Below, one piece after another: positions 35,110 to 46,300 of a stretch of DNA of 64,000 nt. The stretch spans positions 150,702,925 to 150,766,924 of the forward strand of contig NC_084483.1 of the NCBI RefSeq assembly GCF_030035675.1, written 5' to 3'. The notes under the pieces were generated by a model. The model did no database searches and was not told where the DNA came from. It saw only the letters and a program-made list of their open reading frames with translations. This DNA comes from Rhineura floridana (lineage: Eukaryota > Chordata > Lepidosauria > Squamata > Rhineuridae). Position 1 is the first letter of the stretch. Every line of letters begins with the position of its first letter. The position numbers and the translations under genes were made by a program.

Positions 35110-36790
35110 AGCTGTCATTTGCATTTCAGGGAAAGGCTTCTATGGCACCAAAGGAGGGCTTCCTAGCATTTCCTAGCATTATTGTCTTTTCTAGTGAATC
35201 ATGTCTTCTCATTATGTGTCCAAAGTAGGATAACCTTAGTTTCATCGTTTTAGCTTCTAGTGATAGTTCTGGTTTAATTTGTTCTAACACCCAATTATTG
35301 GTCTTTTTTGCAGTCCATGGTATGCACAAACGTCTCTACCAACATCACATTGCAAATTAGTTGATTTTTCTCTTATCTGCTTTCTCACTGTTCAGCTTTC
35401 ATGTATATACATAGAGATCGGGAATACCATGGTCTGAATTATCCTGACTTTAGAGTTCAGTGATACATCTTTGCATTTGAGGACCTTTTCTAGATCTCTC
35501 ATAGTTGCCCTCCCCAGTCCTAGCCTTCTTCTGATTTCTTAACTATTGTCTCCAGTTTGGTTAATGACTGTGCCAAGGTATTGATAATCCTTGACAAGTT
35601 CAGTGTCCTCATTGTCAACTTTAAAGTTACATAAATCTTCTGTTGTCATTATTTTAGTCTTCTTGACATTCAACTGTAGTCCTGCTTTTGTGCTTTCCTC
35701 TTTAACTTTCATTAGCATTTGTTTCAAATCATTACCGGTTTCTGCTAGTAGTATGGTATCATCTGCATATCTTTCATTATTGATATTTCTCCCTCCAATT
35801 TTCACACTTCCTTCATCTTTGCCCAATCCCACTTTCTGTATGATATGTTCTGCATATAGATTAAACAAATAGGGTGATAAAATACACCTGTCTCACACCC
35901 TTTCCACTTGGGAACCAATCAGTTTCTCCATATTCTGTCCTTACAGTAGCCTCTTCTCCAGAGTATAGGTTGCGCATCAGGACAATCAGATGCTGTGGCA
36001 CCCCCATTTCTTTTAAAGCATTCCATAGGTTTTCATGATCTACGCTTTCCTGTAATCTATAAAGCACAGGGTGATTTTCTTCTGAAATTCCTTGGTCCGT
36101 TCCATTATCCAACATATGTTTGCGATATGATCTCTGGTACCTCTTCCTTTTCTAAATCCAGCTTGGACATCTGGCACTTCTTGCTCCATATATGGCAAGA
36201 GCCTTTGTTGTAGACTCTTGAGCATTACTGTACTTGCCTGGGATATTAAGGCAATAGTTTGATAATTACTGCATTCCCTGGGATCCCCTTTCTTTGGAAT
36301 TCGGATGTATATTGAACGCTTCCAGTCTGTGGGCCATTGTTTTCTTTTCCATATTTGTTGACAAATGTCAAAATTTGGACAGATTCAGTCTCAGTAGCTT
36401 GTAGCAACTGTATTGGTATGCCATCTGTTCCTGGTGATTTGTTTCTTCCAAGTATTTTAAGAGCAGCTTTCACCTCACATTCTAAAATTTCTGGTTCTTT
36501 GTCATACAGTTCCTCCATGAATGAGTCTGTCATCATTGTATCTCTTTCATAGAGTTCTTTAGTGTATTACTTCCATCTTCCTTTTATTTCATCTCAATCA
36601 GTCAGTGTGTTCCCCTGTTGATTATTCAACATCCCTACTCTTGGTTTAAATTTCCCTTTAATTTTTCTACCTTTTTTGTTCTCTTCTATTCTTTACAATA
36701 ACTATTGTAATAGTTCTCTTTGTCCCTATGTACTAGTTGCAAGGCAGAGTTCTATATTCCTGTTTAGCAGCTTCAGAAGGAGATTTTTGC
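35110..36790 (-). mobile_element. BovB (RTE-clade) LINE, reverse, reverse transcriptase region
   Basis: Reading the - strand from right to left, BovB RT motifs appear in order: NKSPGTDGIP (about 36440), QEVPDVQAGFRKGRGTRDHI (about 36150), a KITLCFIDYRKA block (about 36050), ENLWNALKEMGVP (about 36010), NLYSGEEATVRTEYG (about 35950), GRNINNERYADDTILLAE (about 35760, catalytic YADD), LQLNVKKTKIM (about 35670) and PWTAKKTNN…YFGHIMRRHDSLEKTIML (about 35320-35150). Several frameshifts break the frame, and the extreme C-terminus and 3' end are missing at about 35120. BovB is abundant in squamates. Confidence 0.9.
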
Positions 36791-37944
36791 GGACAAGAAG
36801 AGAAATAGTTTTCCTCCTCACCTCCTACGTGCCCCCATCAAATACCAAACCCCAAAAGTTCTTCTCTAGCTAAGATTTTTAAAATAAGTGGAGCAGAAGT
36901 AAATTCTTTCCTCCCTCCCTGCCTGCCCTCTCCCACTTCCCCTCTTTGCCTCTCCACTGTGGTGGAATGGATGAATGGAATGGAGGGAGGTCTCTCTTTC
37001 ACCCTCTGACAGGCTGCTAAGACTGTCAGCCAGGTACCAGCAAATGAAGTTTTCCCAGAGCTGCTGACATCTGAAATCTGTTCATTGTACTATGGAAACT
37101 GTGCTTCCTAGCACATCAGTCCCCTGGCAACAGGGTCAATGCCAGAGAAGCAAGCCAGGATGTGGGCACCTAAGTAGATGGGTGAGGGAGTGAGGCTTCT
37201 TTAGAGGCTCATTGGAGATAGATGGGGGGGTTGAATCCCTCCCCCAATACTGTGGGCATAATGGGCTCCAATTTGGCCAGGAATTTGGTTTAGAATAAAC
37301 CACACCATTTTCCAAATGCTGACGAAAAACACTTTTAGTGAAATACTATATTTAATGTAATATTATATACAAGTGTGAACATCATGCACAATCACAAATT
37401 CCATGGTGCTTTCACACTTTTTCCTACATGGAACCTTTTTCTAAATAGGGAAGGTGTAATATTTAATGTGGCCAATGAAAAGAAGTATTAAATGTTGTTT
37501 TCAATTAGCAATAACTATGTCTTGATTAACTTCCTTGTTTACAATACCACCACTGCACAAAGCTGAAGTCTTTAATGCTGTAAATATTTGAGCAACTCCT
37601 TTCCACACTTTCCCTTGCGAGGAGGGAATTAGTTACATTTGCTCAATTTTCTTTAAATTTCTACCACCAGGTAGCGCTATAGTCATAGCTCTGCCCCTTT
37701 CATTCACTGTTCATCAGTTTAGCGTAGACTGCTTTTTAATACTTCCTCTCTTTCCACGCCCCCCCCCCCCGGTCGGAATTTCCTTTCCTTCAGCTATAGC
37801 TATTTTCCCCGGGCTGAAGTTCTGAAGCATGAAACTTTTGCAGACAACAGATTTCGATTCAACAGTTGTTGGGCTGCGTTTCCCAAGGGTGGAATACTGT
37901 GAATGGTTTTGCAAAGCCAAGAGTGGTCTTGATGAACTTGGCTA
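36791..37944. other. Non-coding, no recognised feature
   Basis: No gene or repeat was recognised. A C-run occurs at about 37761-37771. Confidence 0.4.
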
Positions 37945-38212
37945 GAGAATGGCTGGAGCCACACTCACTGTTCTCCTGGTTCCAGCGGGGGTCCCCCCTC
38001 ACTCTTCTGAAAACGGGTACACAATGCTAGTCAAACCCTGTCCCTTTTTACTGTAAAACCTGGTGGGATTAGTTTGAGTATGCTTTTTTAAAAAATCGCT
38101 TCAATGAGAATTTGCAACTGATCGGCAGATCAACCCATTCCCCCTTCAGGTGTGGCGAACAGAAACTCTTTGCTGTAGGCAACTCACATGCTCGCAGCCA
38201 ATGTTGTGTGTG
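37945..38212 (-). mobile_element. Unclassified dispersed repeat A, copy 2, inverted
   Basis: The reverse complement aligns with 34213-34470 over about 250 bp, including the poly-A/T interruption in the middle. The pair is inverted and brackets the BovB fragment. Confidence 0.65.
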
Positions 38213-38430
38213 TGACATTTGGCCTATGCTAACATATGTAGCATAGTATGCTTTCCCCACATAGCAGGCGGAGGATTTTCTCAGAAGAAAGCTGACTCCC
38301 TAGAAAGCCTATGTGCACTGAGGGTCACATGTGCCTTTTTTCTGGCCAAAGCAGGAGGGAGAAGAGAGGCTTACAAAAGCTGACTAAAACTTTACAAACT
38401 TGTAAGCCTTAGATTAAAAAAAATGGAGGG

Positions 38431-38622
38431 TGGGGAGGAAGCTGTCTTATACTGAGTCAGACCATTGGTGCATCTAGTTCAGTACTGTCTACCCCAGGGG
38501 CAGTGGCTCTAGGGTTTCAGATAGCACCTTCTCCCAAGTCTACCTGGAGATGGCTGGAATTGAACCCTGGGCCTTTTGTATGCAATGCATGCCTTTTGCC
38601 ACGGAGCTAAGGACCTGGGAAA
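38431..38622 (-). mobile_element. tRNA-Ala-derived SINE, reverse
   Basis: Reverse complement of the SINE seen at 19.7 kb: CTTATACTGAGTCAGACCAT at the left and a tRNA-like head (TGCAATGCATGCC, then CCACGGAGCTAAGG) at the right. Confidence 0.8.
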
Positions 38623-39099
38623 CGTGGCAAGGAAGGAAATCAGCTGTCAAGCTCTCCCTGTCCCACACACTATGGGATTGCTAATATATATCATTGTGAC
38701 TATGTGGGCTGGATATTGTATTTATTCATTTGATGTATTTAAAACATTTCATTAACAATGATGGTAAGAACCACTGGCACAATTCAGTAAGAAATTCTCC
38801 TGTTTCCATGCCTGGAAACGAATGGGACATCTGTGGTCCTGCACAGCTTCCATTCATTTCAACTGAGTCTTGTGTAGGAAGGAACTTACATTTCTCTCAT
38901 CATGTCTTTAAAGTGAGGGGAAATACAAAGCACTTAGGTCCCTGCTTTCTTAATTGACTGCCCATTTGGTTTGAGAATATGTATGTATTGTTTGTATGTG
39001 TGTGTATTATATGTGTGTGTATAGACAGACAGATAAGTTGGGGGAGGGAAGAAGAGGAGGGTCTTTTAATTCCAGGTGACAAGTACTCAGAGTCACAAG
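38623..39099. other. Upstream flank of VEGFA, no recognised feature
   Basis: Short TG-rich runs occur at about 38980-39020. No hypoxia element with its usual flanks was recognised. Confidence 0.4.
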
Positions 39100-39200
39100 T
39101 AATGAGGGAGGGAGGAAGAGGGGAGGAGTGAAATGAGCGGAGGAGGAGGGGAGGGACTAGAAGCCTGAAAAGGCTTTTTTCCGAGCGCTGCTTGGAGAGG
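39100..39200 (+). promoter_or_regulatory. VEGFA: Probable VEGFA core promoter
   Basis: A purine-rich G/A tract (GAGGGAGGGAGGAAGAGGGG, then GGAGGAGGAGGGGAGGGAC) lies just ahead of AAAAGGCTTTTTTCCGAGCG. This recalls the Sp1-type GC-rich tract and the T-run next to the start site in the mammalian VEGFA promoter. No TATA box is evident at a fixed distance. The start-site position (~39190) is inferred from the usual ~1-kb leader length, not shown by a motif. Confidence 0.45.
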
Positions 39201-39812
39201 CATAGCCTACAGAGCGCGCCAGCCAGTCAGAGCATTGGACGGGGCTCGTGCTGTTGCTGCTGCTGCCGCTGCCTGACATTCAATCGAGAGAGAAAGAGAC
39301 CCAGCCAGCCAGACACGGACGCGCACACAGTAAAAAGTGCAGGCTCTCTCGGAAAGGAAAAGGGGAAAAAAGGAAGGAAGGAAAGAGGCAACTGAGAGAG
39401 GCGATCGGCACAGGGAAGAAGAGAAGATTCAGACTAGAGAGGAGCAATCCTTCCTATTGCCTACGCATTAGGATCTGCTGTTCATTTTTCTATTCGCCCA
39501 TTAATTTATTTCCCCCACCCCGATTTGCTGAGGTTTTTCTTTCCTCGCTAAGCAACTTGGATTCCCCCCCCCTTTAATTAAGGGGAAAGAAGGAGGAATA
39601 TATATATATATATCTCACCTCCTAAGAGAAAGGGCCCTAATCTAACTGGGCTGAGTTATTGAGTTCACCGAAAAGATCTCCTGAAGGTGGTGTTAAAAAA
39701 GGGACGAACCCCCCCACCCCAAATCCCAGCACAAAACAAACCACCCAACTTCAGCTTGAGAGCAGCGACTCTCTCAGCGGCGGCTGCAGGATCCGAGCCC
39801 AAGTGTGCGTCT

Positions 39813-39839
39813 ATGTGTGAGCGAGTGTGTGTGAGATAG
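39813..39839 (+). other. uORF, 8 codons, in VEGFA leader
   Basis: First ATG seen in the inferred leader; it reads eight codons (MCERVCVR) to TAG. I see no reason to think the peptide is conserved. Confidence 0.4.
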
Positions 39840-39860
39840 AGAGACCTTGGAGAGAGAAAA

Positions 39861-39869
39861 ATGCACTGA
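39861..39869 (+). other. uORF, 2 codons (ATG CAC TGA), in VEGFA leader
   Basis: It overlaps the first conserved leader block (GCACTGAAACTTTT). The human counterpart has GTCGCACTG there, so the ATG is specific to this lineage. Confidence 0.4.
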
Positions 39870-40111
39870 AACTTTTGGCAAACTTTTCTCATTTTGGTGT
39901 GTGTGCCTGTGTGGTGCGCGCGCTCTCGCGTGTGGTGCCTTGCCACCGAGGGCTGGAGAGTGCGTGTGGGCGGCTGGAAGTCTGTTACAATTCTGAACCG
40001 TCTGAAGAACCGGTTGGATTTTTTCTGGAGGGGCATCGAATCGGAACCCAAGGTAGCCTTTCTACGAGCAGAGAAGAGATCTGCGTCTTTGGCGCCTAGG
40101 GAGCCGGGCTT

Positions 40112-40123
40112 ATGGACGGGTGA
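40112..40123 (+). promoter_or_regulatory. Conserved 3-codon uORF (ATG GAC GGG TGA) in VEGFA leader
   Basis: The mini-ORF encodes MDG and lies 146 bases before the main ATG. The human leader has the same ATGGACGGGTGA within the same GCCGGGCT..ATGGACGGGTGA context. In human this uORF lies in an IRES and has been reported to affect translation of particular VEGF-A isoforms. Identity of the sequence is seen here; function in this species is inferred. Confidence 0.7.
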
Positions 40124-40269
40124 AACCAGAGACTGAAATCTCCCCCCTCCCCCCCTCACACCAACCCCTTGATCAGAGCGGCCCCAGGAAAAGGAAGAAG
40201 AGGAGTTAAAGAGACCCAGAGCGGATCCGACAAGCTACTCCGGCTCCCCTTTGCCTCGCGCCTGGAATC

Positions 40270-40335
40270 ATGAACTTTCTGCTCGCTTGGATGCATTGGG
40301 GGTTGGCGGCGCTGCTCTATTTCCACAACGCCAAG
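40270..40335 (+). CDS. VEGFA: VEGFA coding exon 1 (signal peptide)
   Basis: 22 codons, [22 protein letters not shown], the same length as human exon 1 and a good signal-peptide core. Donor AAG|GTAAAA. The start is fixed by homology and by an in-frame TAA at 40207-40209, which closes the frame 21 codons upstream. Confidence 0.95.
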
Positions 40336-43300
40336 GTAAAAAGGAGGCGGGCGGCAGGATCCGAGGCGGCGGGGGAATCTTCTTCTTGCCCCCGCATGGC
40401 CTGTTTGCTGCATGCTTTGCAGTGAACGTGCGTCGCGGGGGCAAGGTGATCGCCGGGCCAAAGGAAGCCCGCACGCGTCGGAAGCTGCCTAAGCGTAAAT
40501 GTGTAGGGCACATCCAGGTGCCTCGATCCTCAGGATCAATGCTTAGCGCTAAGTCGCTTCTGCTTGCACTTATGAGCTTGTGCATGCATGCGGTGTGTGT
40601 GCCGTTTTGTTTAGAGCTGCCAACAAAAGGCTTCACGCCTGAGAGCGAGGCAGAGTCGAGGCGTGTAGGTTCTTCTGCTTACGTTCACACTACCAGGGCG
40701 CGTGGGGCCTGGGCGGGTGACAAGGGAGGGGGGAGAGGCAGAAGGATCGGAACCTCTAAGACAGGTCTGACTTCCTCGCACTTTAACAACAGACAATTCC
40801 TGCTGTGCTCCCCTCCCCGTCTGTGGAGTTTAGCAGGAGTCAGAGAACCTGGTTTCAAGACGACGTCTCTGCGTCGTCATCGATTCCAGAGCGTGTAGGC
40901 AGCTTAGCTCGTTGACTTCTTGCATCAGCATACACACACACACACACACACGCTCTCTGTTTCCTGACATTGCAAAAGGGGGTGTTTGGGCCTATTTGCT
41001 TTAGCTAGAGGCAGGTTTACTGACCGGAGTTCAAAATTCCTGGCTTGCAAAAGCAAATAGAGATCAAAGACCACAAAATGGATACCTGTATTGCTTCCAG
41101 ATTAATTTTCAAAATAGACGACTCTGCTGAGTTACCATAAATAGGAAGTTTCTTCTCCTGCCCGCAAAACTCTTTATCACTTCCTTGGCATTCTTGAATG
41201 CAGAAGGCCGTCCCATTTCTCCTAATAAACTATAATGGGCTTTTTGTCCAGCTCTTTCCCCATACCTTTTTTATGTAAAGGAGGAGAATTCAAACAAATG
41301 AGGAGTCTAGAATTGGGTCTAAGGTTGCAATCCGTTATACACTTACCTGGGAGTAAGTCCCATTGAACCCAACAGAGCCTACTTCTGAGTAGACATGTAT
41401 TGGATTGCAGCCTAGAAGTGTTTAATTGAGGTGGTTTATGATTGCTGTTAGGTAGAGATTTATGCCATAATTTGAGAGTGTAGAATAGGTTAGTTTTCTT
41501 CTGCTGTTTGTCTTGAGGAATTTTAGGGGAGGTTGACTATCTCCTCAACTTAAGATAATGTCATGTGCAAACAAACCTGATACCTACATTTGTTTTGCTT
41601 AGCACCAAAGGTGAGACCTCAGTTAGGAACCATTTCAGTTATAGTCAGGGGGTCACATGCTTTCTTGCTAACCTGTTAGCCTGCCACTTTTGTTCAAGTG
41701 ACAGCAGCACATTAGGCTCTTTGTGTGATGGGAAATGTGGCTGTGATTCCTTTGGGGAGGCTTGTGCTAGCTCGCACAGTGTGCTATCATGGTCATGCTC
41801 ACTTTCAAAAGTACTCTTAAATGATGTTTAAATATTGGGCACAACAGGTCAGGTTAAAAGAAGGGGGTACAAAGAGATGTTAGTTTGAGGAGAAAGAAGA
41901 GTTAAGATTACTGAGAGAGATTCAGGGAAATGCATTTTCTTCCAAGGAGATGGTGATGAGATGCTCAACAATGAGGTAGATTGTATAGTACTATAGTAAT
42001 GGGAGTATTGTGAATGTTAGACAGTGCTCACCTATTTGTGCTAACTGTGTAATCATGACATGAAGTCTGATTCTCTGTTGGTAAAGGGAAATTGATAAAC
42101 TCATCAACTCCTGTGGGTCTGAGTAAACACACCTGTGAGTCCCTGGATGTGTTGCAGGAGAAGCTGCGGTTGGGAGGAAAACCAAGGGGTTGTGTGCAGC
42201 TGCTTTTGAGAGAACACAGAGGGGAGGTGCAGTGCTGAGATAAGTCTCCTTTGGTGAAGGCACAGATACAATTACTGATCATGGAGAGGCGGTGGATGTT
42301 GTGAAGTGAGGCTAGGACAGTGGAAAACCTGCACATCAGTGACCTGGCAGAGGAATCACAGGTGTTGGTTACCACTCACAGGATTTGGCTGTAACAATGG
42401 GGCAGTCAGTGACCATTCCCCGCCCCCTTGTTTCCCTCACCCCCCATTAGCCAAGGATAGTGCTATCGTTGGAGTCAAGCCCTGGGCTCTTGCTGGGAGG
42501 AAGGGCAGGATATAAATCAAATAATAAATAAATAAAATAAAATAATGAATAAGGCTTACTTGACTTGCTCCAAACTTGTAAAGTTATAAATTTGGATATT
42601 TCATGTTGTTTTTATTTTCCATGGTCCAAAGACCATTAGGAGGATTTGAAAGTAGGGTCCAAGACCTTGGTCAGGTCTATTCTGACCTTGGTTTTACTTA
42701 ACTGGCAGCCTGCAGTTCCCTTTTTATTATCAGTCTTTCTTAGTGGGGTTTGATAAGTTAGGTGTAGTGAGCATGTCTTGGGGGCACTCTCCCAAGATTT
42801 GTTTCCAGAGGGATCAGGCAAAGATCAAACAAGGAGGGAGGGGGGAGGAACAAGAGTGTGTGACTAGACTGTTAATGATCTTGCAGCCACTAGCTTCTTG
42901 CTGCTGATCAGGCCACACTGGGGACGTTGCTTTCCTCCCAACTCCTTATGCTAAGCTGATGGAACAGAGTGGGTCACCTTCTACCAGAGCTTCCTGGGCT
43001 TGCAACAGAAACAATGTCAGCAACGATCCATAGCAAATGTTAGAGTTTTGCTATGCTCCTCCAATATATTCCTGTCATTTCTGAACAATTAAAGCCTCTC
43101 TTTCCCTTCTTGTGTGCCATTTGAGGGATCTCTCTAGCTGCTGGCTGCATTATTGACCTCTCTCCCCTGTATGCACAATGGGGAGATTCTTTTTTTTTCT
43201 TCTTTTTTTGCAGCAAAGCTCAGTTCTTAAGTAGAAACCTCTGAGAAGAGTTTTTAGCGCCTAAGATGCAAAACGTTTTAACTCCTCTCCCAGGGGCCCT

Positions 43301-46300
43301 CCCAAACTGGCTGGATTGTTTGTTCCAGTCTTAAACAGTTTCAAAGCTCTTTTAATGAGGCTGCAGATTGGGGAGGTGGGGGAAGGAGAGAATGGGTGGT
43401 TGTGATATGGAGTAAAGTGTGTGTGTGTGTGTTTAAAATTTATTAGATTAACCTTTTCTCTTCCTTGGTTCAGATTGAAACTGTGTACCTTGTAGTAGCA
43501 GGAGGTAGTCTTTAATGTGATTTGAAGAACACAGTCTCTAGCTCAGGAACTAAAGCAAGAAGTCTTCTGTCCTAGAACCCAGTTTGCTCTGTCTCTGTCC
43601 TAAGTGCAGAATCCATGTCATAGGAAACTCTGAAATGAGATGGAAAGAGAATTATAATACAGAAACAATGAGCAAATCCCCAAGCCAGCAAAGGGGATGA
43701 GTGGAAGCAGTGTGACCTTCAGAAGGGCACTGGGCCCTTCTGTCTCCTGGAAAGATTCTGTTTTTCCCTTTGGTGTGTTTCCTGTGATGAAGAAAAGTCC
43801 CATGGAAATGGGAACAAATTGCCCTCCACCGAAGCACCCTGCTTTGGTTAGCTGAGGATTGTCCACACCAGCAACAGAGAACATAATTTAGCAGTGTAGG
43901 CAAGCAAAGTACCTTCATGTTTCTGATATAGACTCAAGGTGACACTGCTGTATAAATAGCTCCAAGAGACTGTCTCAATCCAAAGGCAAATGGTATGAGC
44001 AGTGCTGTGAAAATACTGTACGTGATTGGTAATGTTATTCTGTGACCAATGGGGATGGTAATCCTTCTTAGGAGAATACCTGGATGTAATACATCTGAAC
44101 TCTGTTAATCAGCAGTATTCTGACTTGCCTTAATTCATACTTCAAAAAAATACCAGGGTAAATCTCCATTTACTATCTAGAATAGTTTTTAGTGGCTTTT
44201 CAGACAGTTTGAGATTAAAGCTTTTAACAGAGCAAAGTGTTATAAAGACATAGCATAGCTCAGGGATGGGGAGCCTATGGCTTTCCACATGTTGTTGGAC
44301 AACAGCTCCCACTATCTCATTCATTGGCCATGCTGGCTGGGGCTGATGGGAATTGGCATCCAATAACATCTGGTGGGCCATAGGTTCCCCAACTGTATTT
44401 TAGCTGAAGATTACTTTCTAAACGTTTTTTCTTTTTGTCCTGAACATTAACTTAAGAGAGAAAGCTATTTCGAGCAAAATTAGTAGGGCTTGAAAACCAA
44501 CAAAAAGAACCTCAGAGGCAACTTTAGCTTGAAGTAATGAGCAGCTTGTGGCTGATTCAGAATTACCTAAATAAGATTTTGGAGTGTAAAAGGAAATAAA
44601 GGATGGCAAGATTAGACATTTTTTGCTTTTGCTAGGGCTCAGAATGTCTTGTGGCTGCATTGTATTGTTGCCTGTTCATGTGGGACAGGTGCATGTGATC
44701 ATGTTTGTTACAGGTGTGGTGTTCCATCATAATTCTCAAACTGGAAGAGTCCCAGGACAACTTGCCACTTGATGCTTGCTCATAAAGACTACGTGCATTA
44801 CGCGGTGCTGGTGAAGTGGGTGGACACCAGCCTGACAGGGAGCTATGGCAGCTTGCCACCTCACTGGAGAGCTGTGTGTCTGAAGCCTCAGACACAACTA
44901 AGTCTTTTCTCTGGGCATATTACAACTGTCTGCTGGTCCCTGGCCTTGGCGGTTACAGGGGTTCAGGTGTGGCCTCTGCCTCCCCCATCTTTTTTATGCG
45001 GTTGCCATGACCTTTGTGCGTTCCACTGTTCTTGGATAGAAAAGCTACCTTGTTCTTAACATTGTAGCTCATTGACTGCCAAACTGAAGCCAGCCAGTTC
45101 CGAGTTTTCCCTCTGCTCAAGAACAGGAGATTCTGTCTGCTTGGCCAACAAGGCTACCATCCTGCACACAGTTGAGGCTGTTTAGGTTCCAGGAATGTTA
45201 ATGGAAGTTAAGCAGCCCAAGTGTGCAGGATTGCAGCCTTAGCCTGTTGTGCTTCTTTCCCCTACCTTCTGCCGCCAGCTGCTTTTGCGGGTTCTTATCA
45301 TTTGCAAATCAGGACTGTTGACGCTAACAGAATGGGCTGATAGTCTTTTTCCTCACTGAAACTGGATTACTGACCTTGGCTCCTACTAGAAGGAAGGGCA
45401 GGATATAAATTTAATAAATACATAAAATAAATCAACTCAGATCTGAAACTAAGCATCTTTCAAATTCCTTGAAGATAGGGATTTGGGATGGAAGCCGAGA
45501 TACCAGAAGGCATGTCCGTAGCAGCATATCAAAGATGGGGAACAGAATGCAAACCAAAGGGGGAAATAGATGTGAACGTTTCCCCCCTTCTACAGTTTAC
45601 ACCCCCATCATTCTCCCTCTAAAGTTGGCAACTGCTTGCATGACAGTGCAGTATTTTTGGAGTCTGAGTTGAAAATATAGATAAGGCTACCCACTGCCCA
45701 ACTGTGCCTTCCTATTCTAGCTTAATTCCCATTTATGCAGTTGTAGAAATGAATTTGTCAACTAAATGTACAAGCTACAAATTGTACATTGCTTACATAT
45801 ATATAGCATGTTCATCCCAAAACAGACAGATGGAGAGAATGATTTAGGTGGAAAACCAGAACTGTTAACGGTGATTTCTTCAGAGTTTTAGTTTTTGAGC
45901 GCTTGAGGTGGTTTTGAAGAATGTCATCTAAACAGTTCTCTGATAACAAGAGCTATAGAACATTTCTTGGGCAGATTAGATGTGAGACAGGCATTAAACT
46001 GCTGGGAGAGGCTTGCTTTCAAAGAAGGAGTGACTGAGAAAGATGATGGAAGTTCTTGAAGGGATGTTTAGGAGTAACACTTCTCCCATTTTTAATGGGT
46101 CATCTAATTTCAAAGGCATACTGGGGAAGAAGGCAAAAAGAGGAGGGATAGTGCATTTAATATAATTTTTAATTATTTACTATAATATATTTACTATAGC
46201 TATAGTATAAGCCTTTCCTCTATGGAGCTCTAGACAGCATGCATGGTTCTTCCATTTTATCCTCACAACAACCCTGTGAGGTAGGTTAGACTGAGAGATG

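Larger units (their letters stand above)
39190..40269 (+). other. VEGFA: VEGFA 5' untranslated leader
   Basis: About 1.08 kb between the inferred start site and the initiator ATG, close to the long human leader (about 1.04 kb). Two blocks match the human leader as I recall it: GCACTGAAACTTTTGG (39863-39878) and GCCGGGCTTATGGACGGGTG (40103-40122). Both fall in the part known in mammals to have IRES activity. It also has a (TA)n run (39598-39612) and three short upstream ORFs. Confidence 0.7.

Noticed and set aside
35591-35872. Open frames on the + strand across 35.5-36.9 kb
   Set aside because: They are the reverse side of the BovB reverse transcriptase on the - strand.
36826-36840. TACGTG words (also near 44019 and 44793) as hypoxia-response elements
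   Set aside because: A bare ACGTG core is expected by chance in this much sequence, and the flanks of the mammalian VEGFA element are not present.
39827-40136. Open frames in the VEGFA leader (including those with ALKLL and EPGLWTGE)
   Set aside because: They echo the human L-VEGF extension but lie in different frames, start at non-AUG codons, and do not reach the main ATG.
40251-40898. 215-codon open frame across VEGFA exon 1 and intron 1
   Set aside because: It is in a different frame from the signal peptide and runs through the splice donor; GC-rich sequence explains its length.
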